Assembly (NCBI GenBank): GCA_046704785.1
Contig: JBJKRF010000161.1
Location: forward strand, 1-42,359
Reading direction: 5' to 3'
Length of the DNA: 42,359 bases
Source of the DNA: JBJKRF01 sp046704785
GTDB lineage: Bacteria > Chloroflexota > Anaerolineae > Anaerolineales > Villigracilaceae
Shown here one piece after another: positions 6,702-15,132 of the stretch. The position numbers were made by a program, and so were the translations under genes. The notes under the pieces were generated by a model. That model searched no databases. It was not told where the DNA came from and saw only the letters and a list, made by a program, of their open reading frames with translations. Position 1 is the stretch's first letter, and each line of letters opens with the position of its first letter.

Positions 6702-9700
6702 ATGTTAAAGATTCAGCTTTTTGGTGTCCCAACGATTGAATTTAATGGGGAATTGATTAATATTCAACGTCGACAGCCGCGCGCGCTATTATTTTATCTG
6801 GCTGCACAGGGCGCCACCGTAACACGCGACCACATTCAGAGACTCTTTTGGCCCGACGAGCTCGAGCCAAAGCAGCAGAGCGCTCTGCGTGATATTTTGT
6901 ATCGGTTGCGTAGCCAACTCCCCGACGAAAGCTTACTTCAGACGACGAACGCTTCCATCTCCCTGGATTTTTCGCAGATCGAGGTCGATTTTCGGCAACT
7001 GTATGTGCTTCTGGGGCGTATCAATCAGACCAACTGGCGTCACGCGCAAAACAAGTTGCTGGCAGGCGGGCTGTATCGCTTGATGGCCGATGCCATTCAT
7101 CTCTGGTTGGGACAAGTGTTGGTTGAAACGGGCGAGTTCTCGTACTCGGTGCCATTGGAAAACTGGGCGCTCCAGGCGCAAACCGAGATTGAGCAGGAGA
7201 TGAGGGACATTCTGCGCTGCTTGAGCGATCATGATCTTGCGACGGGGAATTCACACCATGCAATGCACTGGCTGCTGCTGGCGCGTTCGCTGGATGAATA
7301 TGACGACGAGATCAACCAAAAAATTCTGGAAACGTATTTGCAAGAGAATATGCTGGCCGAAGCGCAGGAATACTATGAGGCAATGCGCAGCCTGTACGAG
7401 ACCGAGTTGCAGAGTGACTTGCCTGATGAAATCCTTGCCTTGGAAGGTCGCGTCTTTGCCAATCAGACGACGCATTTTCCCATCGACGTGATCAATTGGA
7501 GTGTGCGCCCGAGCCTGGAAGTTCCTTTCATCGGCCAGACCGAAGCGATGGAACAACTTGAGCTTGTTCATAAGCTGGGGGGAGGCATCCTGATCTTTGG
7601 CGAGGCCGGCGCCGGAAAAACGCGCCTGGTGCAGGAGTTCTTTCGCCGCCTGGTGAACCCGCCCCGGCTTTTGCTGGCTTCCTGCCAACCGCTCGAAATC
7701 AGCATGCCTTTTGCGCCATGGATCAGTCTATTGCGTTCTTCTGTCTTGCGCGAAGAGTGGCTGAAATTGGATGCAATTTGGGCCGGTCCCCTGATGCTTT
7801 TATTTCCCGAAGTTGCCAATATTCGCCCTGAATTGCCCATCTATACTCCGGAACGGCCTGATGTAGCGCGCACGGTTTTATTGGAGGCCATCTATCAGTT
7901 ACTGGTTTTGATTGGCAGCGATGGCCCGATGCTTCTATTTTTCGATGACGCTCATTGGGCGGACGAGTCATCCTTGTCGATCCTCTCTTACCTGCTGAAT
8001 AAATTGCTATTTACCAGGGGCAATGGCATGTTGATTCTGGCCGCGCGTATCGAGGAAGATAACGCGCTGTTGGATAAATTCTTGATGACTTCGCCGGATT
8101 CCCGCTTCCAACGCGTCGACTTGCAGGAATTGAACCTTGACGAGATTTCCCAGATCGCCTTTCAAATTCTGGGGGAGTCCGTCACGGACGAATTCGCGGA
8201 ACGCTTGCGGGAGGATTCGGGCGGGAATCCTTTTTATATCCTTTCCATGCTGGACACGCTGGTTGAGCGCTCCGGTCTCGTCGATGCGGGCCGTGTAAGT
8301 GACCTGCCTCTACCGGATAATGTGCATGAGGCGATTCGAGCCAGAGTCCGGGCTCTTTCGAAGGATGCCAGGGACGTTCTGACGGCTGTTGCCGTTCTGG
8401 GCCGCCACTTGGAACTGCCGATCATCGAGCGCATTATTCCGTCTGCACCGGAGACGATCGTCGGGGCGTTGGAAGAATTGGAAAAAGCACACCTGCTATT
8501 GAATCGGGATCGATTTACGTATACATTCGTCCACGAAAAAATCCGCGAAGCGTTGCTGCGAGACTTGAGTGCTCCCCGTGCACGAGTGCTGCACCAGCGG
8601 GTTGCCAAGGCCATGGAGGCCATGTCGGGTCGCCAGATCGAGGCGCAGTCTGCCATTGTTGCGCATCATTACGAAGAGGCTGGCGACCGCGCCAAAGCTT
8701 TTATCTATTGGGTTAAGGCCGGTCAACATGCGCATCGTCTGGGGTCTATCCATGAGGCCACAGATGCCTATCGTCATGCCGAGCATCTGGTGGCGCGCGC
8801 ACCTTCTTTGGCGGACCAGGAAATTCATACTTTCTACGCAGCCTGGAGCAATCTGGCATTTGAAGATGACGATCCGAGCCAATTGGAAGATTTGGGGCAT
8901 TCTTTGCTGGCGTTGGGGCAGCAACGTAATAGCGATCTTTTGATTGGCACAGCGCTTAATACCCTTAGCGATTGCGAGATGGCGCGCAATGAATTTCAAA
9001 AAGCGTTGGACTATGTTCTTGAAGCCTTCCCGTACATATTTCGCAGCAATAACATTTATGAAACTACGCGTACGCTCACGCGTCGAGGCCTTTACCTTCT
9101 AATGTTGGGATTCTTGCGCGATTCGCAGCAATGGTTTTATCAGTCGATAGAGATGATCGACGAGAATACAAACGATGTGCAGTTGATTTCCATTCGCGCC
9201 AACGCAACATACCAAATAGCGCTAGTCAACACATTGATGGGTAACCCAGGACAAGGATTGGAATACGGAAGGAAGTCATTAGCGGATACGATTCGCGTCC
9301 ATGATCTGTACGGGCAAGTTGTAGCTTATAGCGTGATCTCGTTGGCGAATTATTTCTTGGGGAATTACGTCGAGGGGCGCGACTCTGCCCTGACCGGTAT
9401 TCAAATTGTCGAGCGTATGAACGGCTGGCGCATGTATGGGTATCTGAACGCTTATTGTGCGACGAATTCCCAGAAAATGGGATTAATTCGTGATGCCTGG
9501 TTTTATGCACAGAAAGCAATTGATATTGGTAAACGATATGGTCACGGAGAAATTGTGAGTATGGGCCAGCGGGTCATTGGTGATCTATATTTGGATCTGA
9601 TGTGCTATAAAAAGGCTTCCCATGCTTATCAACAGGGCATGGCGGCTGCTGGAGAGCACATGACCGCTATTGAGAGCATGTACCGTTATGGCTACGCTCT

Positions 9701-10202
9701 GTTTTTGCAGGGCCAGGACATTGGTTATCATTTTATTCAAGAGGCGCTCGAAAATACAATGCAGGCCGATTTGTGGAGTCTGTACCTGATGGCTACCATC
9801 TTCGAGGTGCATGTTCTGTTAGTCAAAGGCTCGATGGAAGATTTTCAACAACGCACCGCCTTGTTTTGTGAAAAGGCCAAAGAGGTCAAGGAACATGCTG
9901 GCAAGGATGTCAACATATTTTCTGTCGACCGTATATTGATCGAACGTGAGGCGCAGAATGAGCACTGGGAAGAAGTTATTCAAATGGCTCGAAGATTGTT
10001 GCCGCACTACCGGGAGATCAAAGCCTGTTGGCATCAAATGACCTGCCTTCGGTTTTTGTATCAAGCGTTGAAGAAGACTGGGCAAGATACCAGCTCGACT
10101 TTGAAGGAGATTAATGACCTTGCTATTTATATTGAAACAAACCTGGGAGATGCGCCCCTGCATGAGGAGTGGGATGAATTCAGACAACAACTCCTCTCTT
10201 AA
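6702..10202 (+). CDS. SARP/AfsR-like transcriptional regulator with AAA ATPase and TPR domains
   Basis: A 1166-residue regulator. Residues 1-95 form a winged-helix OmpR/SARP-type DNA-binding domain (KIQLFGVPTIEFNGE...RALLFYLA). Residues about 95-250 match the bacterial transcriptional activation (BTAD) helical domain. A STAND/AAA ATPase follows, with Walker A GEAGAGKT at 300-307 and Walker B LLFFDDAHWAD at about 411-420. The C-terminal 500 residues are helical TPR-like repeats that probably bind a ligand or partner. Such proteins (AfsR, LuxR/MalT-like) activate transcription after nucleotide-driven oligomerisation. No adjacent biosynthetic cluster shows its target. The gene is visibly richer in A+T and less codon-biased than recN before it, a hint of separate origin. 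It stands alone and ends at a strong terminator. Confidence 0.88.
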   Translation: MLKIQLFGVPTIEFNGELINIQRRQPRALLFYLAAQGATVTRDHIQRLFWPDELEPKQQSALRDILYRLRSQLPDESLLQTTNASISLDFSQIEVDFRQLYVLLGRINQTNWRHAQNKLLAGGLYRLMADAIHLWLGQVLVETGEFSYSVPLENWALQAQTEIEQEMRDILRCLSDHDLATGNSHHAMHWLLLARSLDEYDDEINQKILETYLQENMLAEAQEYYEAMRSLYETELQSDLPDEILALEGRVFANQTTHFPIDVINWSVRPSLEVPFIGQTEAMEQLELVHKLGGGILIFGEAGAGKTRLVQEFFRRLVNPPRLLLASCQPLEISMPFAPWISLLRSSVLREEWLKLDAIWAGPLMLLFPEVANIRPELPIYTPERPDVARTVLLEAIYQLLVLIGSDGPMLLFFDDAHWADESSLSILSYLLNKLLFTRGNGMLILAARIEEDNALLDKFLMTSPDSRFQRVDLQELNLDEISQIAFQILGESVTDEFAERLREDSGGNPFYILSMLDTLVERSGLVDAGRVSDLPLPDNVHEAIRARVRALSKDARDVLTAVAVLGRHLELPIIERIIPSAPETIVGALEELEKAHLLLNRDRFTYTFVHEKIREALLRDLSAPRARVLHQRVAKAMEAMSGRQIEAQSAIVAHHYEEAGDRAKAFIYWVKAGQHAHRLGSIHEATDAYRHAEHLVARAPSLADQEIHTFYAAWSNLAFEDDDPSQLEDLGHSLLALGQQRNSDLLIGTALNTLSDCEMARNEFQKALDYVLEAFPYIFRSNNIYETTRTLTRRGLYLLMLGFLRDSQQWFYQSIEMIDENTNDVQLISIRANATYQIALVNTLMGNPGQGLEYGRKSLADTIRVHDLYGQVVAYSVISLANYFLGNYVEGRDSALTGIQIVERMNGWRMYGYLNAYCATNSQKMGLIRDAWFYAQKAIDIGKRYGHGEIVSMGQRVIGDLYLDLMCYKKASHAYQQGMAAAGEHMTAIESMYRYGYALFLQGQDIGYHFIQEALENTMQADLWSLYLMATIFEVHVLLVKGSMEDFQQRTALFCEKAKEVKEHAGKDVNIFSVDRILIEREAQNEHWEEVIQMARRLLPHYREIKACWHQMTCLRFLYQALKKTGQDTSSTLKEINDLAIYIETNLGDAPLHEEWDEFRQQLLS

Positions 10203-10469
10203 CTGCCAAAAGTGTCGACGTTATGACGACGCTGCTTTGTTACACTATTACCAGTATAGACAAGCAGGTCTATTCTACGTCAAGATTGTGTGGCACTAGT
10301 TCGTACAAAGTTGATATATCGGTACGTGGTTGAACAGGGGCCCACGTAGCAGAAGCCGGGAGGGGTTTCCCCTCCCGGCTTCTGTCCTTTTTAAGGGGAA
10401 ATATATTCGGGGACACGGATTTTCATCAAATTCTAAAACTCTTCTATTAAAATATTGTGTAAAGTTACA
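10203..10469. other. Intergenic region after the SARP-like gene
   Basis: No gene is supported here; short frames lack ribosome sites and similarity. It holds a small inverted repeat TACGTGG (10323-10329) / CCACGTA, the strong terminator at 10351-10392 and an A+T-rich run before the next promoter. Confidence 0.6.
10351..10392 (+). terminator. Rho-independent terminator of the SARP-like gene
   Basis: A perfect 15-bp stem AGAAGCCGGGAGGGG / CCCCTCCCGGCTTCT with a TTT loop, then GTCC and five T (10388-10392). It lies about 150 nt after the SARP stop and insulates the next unit. Confidence 0.9.
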
Positions 10470-10497
10470 TTGACGTTGCTTTGGCTCCGCTTACAAT
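10470..10497 (+). promoter_or_regulatory. Promoter of the MerR-type sensor operon
   Basis: TTGACG (10470-10475), 16-nt spacer, TACAAT (10492-10497): a near-consensus sigma-70 type promoter. The predicted start is near 10504, which leaves an unusually long leader of about 168 nt before the ATG at 10672. Confidence 0.7.
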
Positions 10498-10521
10498 GTG
10501 ACGCAGGACTCGCTGTGGTAG

Positions 10522-10651
10522 GATAAGTTGTTTAGACAACCTCAAGGCGCAGGACGGCTTTCTTTCCCTTAAGAAAGAGTCGACATGGCTTCCCCCCAAA
10601 GCGATCCTTCCTGCTGACGGGTTTGCCCGCGCTGTGGGGAAACAACTTATC
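10522..10651 (+). ncRNA. Candidate structured cis-regulatory leader RNA
   Basis: The leader is closed by a perfect 12-bp long-range stem, GATAAGTTGTTT (10522-10533) with AAACAACTTATC (10640-10651). Inside are GCAGGA (10549-10554) / TCCTGC (10609-10614), GCTTT (10557-10561) / AAAGC (10598-10602), a competing hairpin CTTTCTT (10558-10564) / AAGAAAG (10571-10577), and CGGG-TTTG-CCCG (10618-10629). A local hairpin GTTGT-TTAG-ACAAC (10527-10540) cannot coexist with the closing stem, so a two-state switch is possible. The ribosome site GGAG (10660-10663) lies 8 nt after the closing stem. It does not match any riboswitch class I can recall. Structure was worked out by eye, without folding software. 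Confidence 0.5.
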
Positions 10652-10671
10652 GTATAGATGGAGAACAATCG

Positions 10672-11325
10672 ATGACAAGTCGGTCACAAGGAGAGTGGAT
10701 GGCACTCTCCGAAGTTGCAAAGACACTGGGGATTCATCCCAGCACTGTTCGCCTGTGGTCGGATAAAGGGGTCCTGCCGGTCCACCGTACGTCGGGCGGC
10801 CATCGCCGTTATCGCCGTAAAGAGATCGAGTTATGGATCCAGGCTTCCCGTGAGCAGCAGGTCATGGAGCCCGGCCGCGCTTTGCAGAGTGCTGTCGGAC
10901 AAATCCGCATGCAGGTGGCCGAGGGACGGCTTCAAGCTGAGCCCTGGTATCAAAAACTGGATGAACAAGCCCGGATGCAATATCGTCTCAGTGGCATGAA
11001 CATGGTTCGGGGCCTGTTTTCCTACCTTGCCAGTGAAGACCACGAGGCAGAGTCAGAGGCCTATGCCCTGGGATATGAATACGCTTCACGTGGACGACGC
11101 TATGCCCTGAGTAGCATTGATGCAACTCAGGCTTTTTTATTCTTTCGCAATGCCCTTCTGGATGCGCTGGTCGATACTTATCAGGATGCCAGGGTGCCCT
11201 CCGGGCTGGCGTGGGGAAAGATGCTGAAAAAACTTCACAATTTTACAGACCAGATTTTGGTCACCTTACTCAAGACGTATCAGACTTTTGAGGAAGCTGA
11301 ACATGAGCGGGAAATCAGCCAGTAA
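10672..11325 (+). CDS. MerR/excisionase-type HTH protein with helical sensor domain
   Basis: A 217-residue protein. Residues 10-58 form a MerR-family winged HTH (MALSEVAKTLGIHPSTVRLW, then the wing HRTSGGHRRYRRKEIELW). The remaining 150 residues are all-helical (ARMQYRLSGMNMVRGLFSYLASEDH..., FFRNALLDALVDTYQD) and resemble the RsbRD/globin-like sensor domains found in stress-response proteins. It is not a canonical metal- or drug-binding MerR, since the usual C-terminal Cys or coiled coil is absent. Start ATG 10672 is supported by GGAG 8 nt upstream; an internal ATG at 10699 is possible. It follows a structured leader and overlaps a small membrane-peptide gene by 23 nt. Its likely role is local transcription control by an unknown signal. 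Confidence 0.75.
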   Translation: MTSRSQGEWMALSEVAKTLGIHPSTVRLWSDKGVLPVHRTSGGHRRYRRKEIELWIQASREQQVMEPGRALQSAVGQIRMQVAEGRLQAEPWYQKLDEQARMQYRLSGMNMVRGLFSYLASEDHEAESEAYALGYEYASRGRRYALSSIDATQAFLFFRNALLDALVDTYQDARVPSGLAWGKMLKKLHNFTDQILVTLLKTYQTFEEAEHEREISQ

Positions 11326-11452
11326 ACGTTTTATTCCCGGTACGCTTTCCGATAAATTGGTGCCGGTCCTCTTCGGGTTGATTTTGATCGGGCTATTGGC
11401 TGTTCTGATCCTCGTCGCCATGTCCTCGTTGGGTATCATCCCTGGGGTATAA
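11303..11452 (+). CDS. Small single-pass membrane peptide (49 aa)
   Basis: A short frame overlapping the 3' end of the MerR-type gene by 23 nt in another frame. It reads a basic N-terminus (MSGKSASKRFIPGTLSDKL) followed by one hydrophobic helix at residues 20-41 (PVLFGLILIGLLAVLILVAM) and ends GIIPGV. An AGGAAGCTGA stretch lies just upstream of the ATG and can serve as the ribosome site. Composition is that of a genuine transmembrane peptide rather than random frame. It may couple the HTH protein to the polytopic membrane protein that starts 48 nt later. Function is unknown. Confidence 0.6.
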   Translation: MSGKSASKRFIPGTLSDKLVPVLFGLILIGLLAVLILVAMSSLGIIPGV

Positions 11453-11500
11453 ATTGGGTCCTGTTCGAAGGAACTTTACGGACCGATAGGAGCCTATGTA

Positions 11501-12217
11501 ATGGACATCGTCCCTGCACTTTCGACTCTTGTTGCTTTTGCGTTTGCGTACGCTGTTTTTCGGCGCTATCAACGCAAAGGAGGGCCACACTTGATCCATT
11601 GGTCGTTTGGATTGCTGTTGTACGGCCTGGGAACTTTGAGCGAGGTACTGCTTGGGTTGGCTTTCAATGGCTGGGTGCTCAAGCTATGGTATTTGTGTGG
11701 CGCAATGCTTACGGCTGCCTGGCTTGGACAGGGAACCATGCATCTGCTGGTGCGTAAAGGCAACATCGCCCAATATCTGACCTATGCATTGGGTCTCGTC
11801 TCGGCAGTGGCGGTAGCGATGGTTGCTCTTGCTCCGCTAACGGCGGCCCAGGCGAGCTACCATATCGCGCAGCCAGTCTCGGCGCAGTACAAAGATATTT
11901 TGACGCGGAATGGCCTGATCATATTCCTGACCATCATTCTGAACATTTATGGGACGCTCGGACTGGTGGGTGGCGCGCTCTATTCCGCTTTCCTGTTCTG
12001 GCGCAAAAAGATTCTGGCGTCACGGATGTACGGCAATATTCTGATCGCGATTGGCGCACTCTCGCCGGCCCTGGCCGGTACGTTCGTCAAGACCGGCCTC
12101 GTTGATGTGCTGTATTTCAGCGAGTTCGTCGGCGCAGTGCTGATGTTCATTGGCTTTACCCTGGCGACCGCGAATAAAGAAGTCAAAGAGTCCAAAGCCG
12201 AAGCGCAGGCCGCCTGA
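11501..12217 (+). CDS. Polytopic (about 7-TM) membrane protein of unknown function
   Basis: A 238-residue protein with roughly seven hydrophobic segments (about 4-20, 31-51, 62-82, 92-112, 137-163, 177-195 and 203-222) and short basic loops (RRYQRKGG, FWRKKILASRMYG) that predict an external N-terminus. It ends in a charged tail (KEVKESKAEAQAA). The layout resembles the 7TM membrane sensor modules of some histidine kinases, but no kinase or cyclase domain is attached. GGAG stands 9 nt before the ATG. It is the last gene of the MerR-sensor unit and is followed by a terminator, so it is likely linked in function to the HTH protein and the 49-residue peptide. Confidence 0.7.
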   Translation: MDIVPALSTLVAFAFAYAVFRRYQRKGGPHLIHWSFGLLLYGLGTLSEVLLGLAFNGWVLKLWYLCGAMLTAAWLGQGTMHLLVRKGNIAQYLTYALGLVSAVAVAMVALAPLTAAQASYHIAQPVSAQYKDILTRNGLIIFLTIILNIYGTLGLVGGALYSAFLFWRKKILASRMYGNILIAIGALSPALAGTFVKTGLVDVLYFSEFVGAVLMFIGFTLATANKEVKESKAEAQAA

Positions 12218-12260
12218 ACTGGTAAGAAACCAACTCTCCATCAAAAACGTTTAAAGAACC

Positions 12261-12287
12261 AAAGCCCGGTGAGCGCCGGGCTTTTTA
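12261..12287 (+). terminator. Rho-independent terminator
   Basis: AAAGCCCGG (12261-12269) / CCGGGCTTT (12276-12284) with a 6-nt loop, running into TTTTTATTT. It closes the MerR-sensor unit. Confidence 0.88.
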
Positions 12288-12293
12288 TTTGCG

Positions 12294-12299
12294 GGTACA
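12294..12299 (+). promoter_or_regulatory. Possible -10 box of the DUF6391-holA unit
   Basis: TACAAT directly after the terminator. It gives a leader of about 25 nt that contains GGAATGGAG ahead of the ATG at 12332. No clear -35 box. Confidence 0.35.
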
Positions 12300-12331
12300 A
12301 TAAATGACAAAGGAATGGAGATACTCAAATT

Positions 12332-12832
12332 ATGAATTCACTTTTACAGGCTCCCTTCGTTTTGGAAACACGGCGTAACCACGCATTGGAACACGCCACC
12401 ATCCACATCCTTTCGCAGCAGTTTCCCGGGCGCCCGATGGCGGGTCATTCCAACCCGACCGGATTTTTCCTGATCGGCGACCTGCCCACTGAGTTTGTCC
12501 GCGCGGCGGTAACCGAGGCGCTTAGCCGCCTGCAGAACGGTGAGATTCATCTGGCGATCCATCCTGGCTGCGGGACCAACTACCTCGTCACCGGGGCATT
12601 ATCGGGCCTATTGGGATTGTTCGCGATGAGTGGAGCCCGTACGACCCGCGAAAAGTGGGAACGCTTGCCCGCCGTGATCTTATTCAGCGCTTTGGGCGTT
12701 TTTCTTGCCCAGCCGCTGGGACCTCTGCTGCAAAGGGAAGTCACAACCGACCCGCATCCGGGATCGCTGACCATCGTGGATATCTACGCTGTTTCGCGCA
12801 ACCTGCACCGCATCGTAACGCGTAATTATTAG
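12332..12832 (+). CDS. DUF6391 family protein
   Basis: A 166-residue protein with the conserved RRNHALEHATIHIL motif at about 14-27 and the HPGCGTNYLVTG motif near residue 77. I recognise these as DUF6391, found mainly in cyanobacteria and Chloroflexota. Two hydrophobic stretches (about 82-100 and 113-131) suggest membrane attachment. The His-rich NHALEHAT motif looks like a metal or active site, but no reaction is known. Its stop is directly followed by the ATG of holA, so the two are translationally coupled. Confidence 0.7.
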   Translation: MNSLLQAPFVLETRRNHALEHATIHILSQQFPGRPMAGHSNPTGFFLIGDLPTEFVRAAVTEALSRLQNGEIHLAIHPGCGTNYLVTGALSGLLGLFAMSGARTTREKWERLPAVILFSALGVFLAQPLGPLLQREVTTDPHPGSLTIVDIYAVSRNLHRIVTRNY

Positions 12833-13816
12833 ATGTCTGACGCCACGCACATCTACTTCTTTTATGGGAACGATGAATACGCCATCCAGGAGCAGGTGGG
12901 CAAATTCAGCGCACTCTTTAGCGATGCAACTACGGCGGGCATGAACACCTCGCGCCTGGACGCGCGCAGCGCCAGCCAGGACGAACTGGTCAACGCCACA
13001 GGGGCGCTGCCTTTTCTGGCGTCAAAGCGGCTGGTCGTGTTGGAAAATCCGTCAAAAGGTTACAGCGGCGTGGAGGGGCACAAAAAATTCGTCGCTTTTC
13101 TGGAAACGGTTCCGGGGACTGCGCTGCTGGTGCTGGTCGAGCCGGAGGAAATTCGGGAGCGGGAAGCTCCCAATCACTGGTTGGTCAAATGGTGTCAGAA
13201 AGCGGGGGAAAAGGCCAGCGCACAAGGTTTCCTGTTGCCGCGCCAACGCGAAATGCCGGGCTGGATCATCGCCGAGACGAAGCGCCAGGGAGGCGCTATC
13301 GAGCCGGCGGCAGTGGCGCGCCTGGCCGAGATGGTTGGCGAGGAGACTCGCCAGGCGGCGCAGGAGATTACCAAGTTGTTGACGTATGTCAACTTTGCCC
13401 ACGCTATCGGTCTCGAGGATGTGGAGGCCGTCAGCATTGTCACGGCCAGCGTGGGTATCTTTGATCTGGTCGATGCGCTCGGTACGCGGGATGGCAAAAA
13501 GGCCCAGAAGCTCTACCATCGCCTGTTGGAAGACAAGGATCCCTTCGAGATTTTCGGCATGGTTGTGCGTCAGTTTCGCCTGTTGACGATTGCGCGCGAG
13601 GTGATCGACGAAGGTGGCACGCTGAAGGAGGTGACCGCGGCGTTGGGAGCGCATCCGTTCGTGGCGGAAAAGGCCCTCAACCAGGCGCGCCGCTTCGATA
13701 TGCCTGCGCTGGAGGCCATCTATCACCGTCTGTTGTCGATCGACGAGGCCGCCAAAACCGGCGTCATGCCGCTCGATCTGGCGCTTGATACGCTGATTGT
13801 GGAACTGACGCGCTAG
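12833..13816 (+). CDS. holA: DNA polymerase III subunit delta
   Basis: A 327-residue HolA-type clamp-loader subunit. The N-terminus THIYFFYGNDEYAIQEQVGKF is the family signature, followed by RLDARSASQDELVNATGALPFLASKRLVVLENP. The C-terminal helical collar includes YHRLLEDKDPFEIFGMVVRQFRLL and ends in the usual MPLDLALDTLIVELTR. In the clamp loader it opens the beta clamp for loading at primed DNA. The start is immediately after the DUF6391 stop. It is convergent with the minus-strand operon whose last stop lies 14 nt beyond. Confidence 0.92.
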   Translation: MSDATHIYFFYGNDEYAIQEQVGKFSALFSDATTAGMNTSRLDARSASQDELVNATGALPFLASKRLVVLENPSKGYSGVEGHKKFVAFLETVPGTALLVLVEPEEIREREAPNHWLVKWCQKAGEKASAQGFLLPRQREMPGWIIAETKRQGGAIEPAAVARLAEMVGEETRQAAQEITKLLTYVNFAHAIGLEDVEAVSIVTASVGIFDLVDALGTRDGKKAQKLYHRLLEDKDPFEIFGMVVRQFRLLTIAREVIDEGGTLKEVTAALGAHPFVAEKALNQARRFDMPALEAIYHRLLSIDEAAKTGVMPLDLALDTLIVELTR

Positions 13817-13830
13817 CTTCGCACGTGCCC

Positions 13831-14130
13831 TTATGCTGCTTCCTCGACGAAATTTCCCCCCTCGATGCGTTTGTCGATCACTTTTCTGCTGACGTTGAAT
13901 TTCAGCCCGACCTCGATTTGCTGGTAGCAATGGTTTTTGCCGTTGCCGATCAGCACTTTGCGACAGTAGTACACGTCGCCGCCTTTTTGGTACTCGACGC
14001 TCAAGTCGTTGTCCACATCCACGCGGCCCTCGATGATCTCGCCGCAGCGTTTGCATTTGACGTGGAAGATGTAATATTCTTTCTGATGTGACGGGGAAAC
14101 GCCACTAAAAAGTTTTTTCAGAAATCCCAT
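13831..14130 (-). CDS. Small Cys-containing protein of unknown function
   Basis: A 99-residue basic protein with KCKRCGEIIEGRVDVDNDLS (C-x2-C at about 25-28) and later single Cys residues in YYCRKVLIGNGKNHCYQQIEVGLKFN. Together these could bind one zinc. The rest is strand-rich with an IEGGNFV tail. I do not recognise a named family, though such proteins recur beside housekeeping genes in Chloroflexota. It starts 3 nt after the aldo/keto reductase stop, so it is the last gene of a five-gene minus-strand run. Confidence 0.7.
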   Translation of the reverse strand: MGFLKKLFSGVSPSHQKEYYIFHVKCKRCGEIIEGRVDVDNDLSVEYQKGGDVYYCRKVLIGNGKNHCYQQIEVGLKFNVSRKVIDKRIEGGNFVEEAA

Positions 14131-14133
14131 CCG

Positions 14134-15123
14134 CTAGCCTTTCAAAATCGATTCGATCTCATCCAATTCGTCCTGGCTGAAACTTAGATTTTTCAGCGCT
14201 GCCAGGTTATCTGCCAACTGAGCCGCGCTGCTGGCGCCCACCAGCGCGGAGGTGATTTGCGGTTTGCGCAGCACCCAGGCGATAGCCATTTGGGAGAGCT
14301 TTTGTCCGCGGTGCTGGGCCAACTCGTTCAGCTTGCGCACCTTTGGCAGGTTTTTGTTGACATCTTCGGGAGTCAGCCAGACGCGTTCCGTTTTGCTGGC
14401 GCGCGCACCAGCGGGGATTCCCTTCAGGTAACGGTCGGTCAACTGACCCTGCGCCAGCGGCGAAAAGACGATGCAGCCCAGCCCTTCGCGCTCGACCACA
14501 TCCAACAGGCCGTTCTCCACCCAGCGGTCGAACATATTATAGGAAGGTTGGTGAATCAGGCAAGGGGTTCCCATTTCGCGCAGGATCTGCGCCGCCTGTT
14601 GGGTCTGCTCCGGCGGGTAGGAGGAGATTCCCACGTAGAGGGCTTTCCCCTGCCGGACGGCGCTACTCAGCGCGCCCATGGTCTCTTCGAGCGGCGTCTC
14701 CGGGTCGTAGCGGTGGCTGTAGAAGATGTCGACGTATGCCAGCCCCATGCGCTTGAGGGATTGGTCGAGACTGGACAGCAAGTATTTGCGCGAGCCCCAT
14801 TCGCCGTAGGGGCCGGGCCACATGTCGTAGCCGGCCTTGGTCGAAATAACCAGTTCATCGCGGTAGGGGCGAAAATCCTGTTTGAGCAGCACACCCAAGG
14901 TTTCCTCGGCGGAGCCGGACGGTGGGCCGTAGTTGTTGGCCAGGTCGAAATGCGTGACGCCGTGGTCGAAAGCATAGCGCGCCATTTCGCGTCCGTTTTC
15001 GAGGCTGTCGCGTCCGCCGAAGTTATACCACCAGCCCAAAGAGATAGCCGGTAGCTTGAGTCCGCTGCGGCCTGCCCGTTTATAGACCATGTCTTCATAA
15101 CGATGTTCGGATGCCAGATACAC
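14134..15123 (-). CDS. Aldo/keto reductase (YghZ-like)
   Basis: A 329-residue NADPH-dependent TIM-barrel reductase. The catalytic tetrad is visible: Asp and Tyr in THFDLANNYG, Lys in VISTKAGYDMWPGPYG and His in DIFYSHRYD. GPPSGSAEETLG and the YDMWPGPYGEWGSRKYL insert are typical of YghZ, the L-glyceraldehyde-3-phosphate reductase that detoxifies aldehydes and methylglyoxal. Start: the GTG at 15123 has GGAGAG 7 nt upstream; the Met at 15090 would fit the usual family N-terminus but lacks such a site. It follows the alkyltransferase-like gene by 9 nt. Both may deal with reactive-carbonyl or alkyl damage arising from sugar metabolism. Confidence 0.88.
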   Translation of the reverse strand: MYLASEHRYEDMVYKRAGRSGLKLPAISLGWWYNFGGRDSLENGREMARYAFDHGVTHFDLANNYGPPSGSAEETLGVLLKQDFRPYRDELVISTKAGYDMWPGPYGEWGSRKYLLSSLDQSLKRMGLAYVDIFYSHRYDPETPLEETMGALSSAVRQGKALYVGISSYPPEQTQQAAQILREMGTPCLIHQPSYNMFDRWVENGLLDVVEREGLGCIVFSPLAQGQLTDRYLKGIPAGARASKTERVWLTPEDVNKNLPKVRKLNELAQHRGQKLSQMAIAWVLRKPQITSALVGASSAAQLADNLAALKNLSFSQDELDEIESILKG

Positions 15124-15132
15124 GTTTCTCTC

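Noticed and set aside
10504..10671. Known riboswitch classes (c-di-GMP, TPP, cobalamin, SAM, guanidine) for the leader.
   Set aside because: Their conserved core motifs, as far as I recall them, are not present; it is kept only as a candidate new structured leader.
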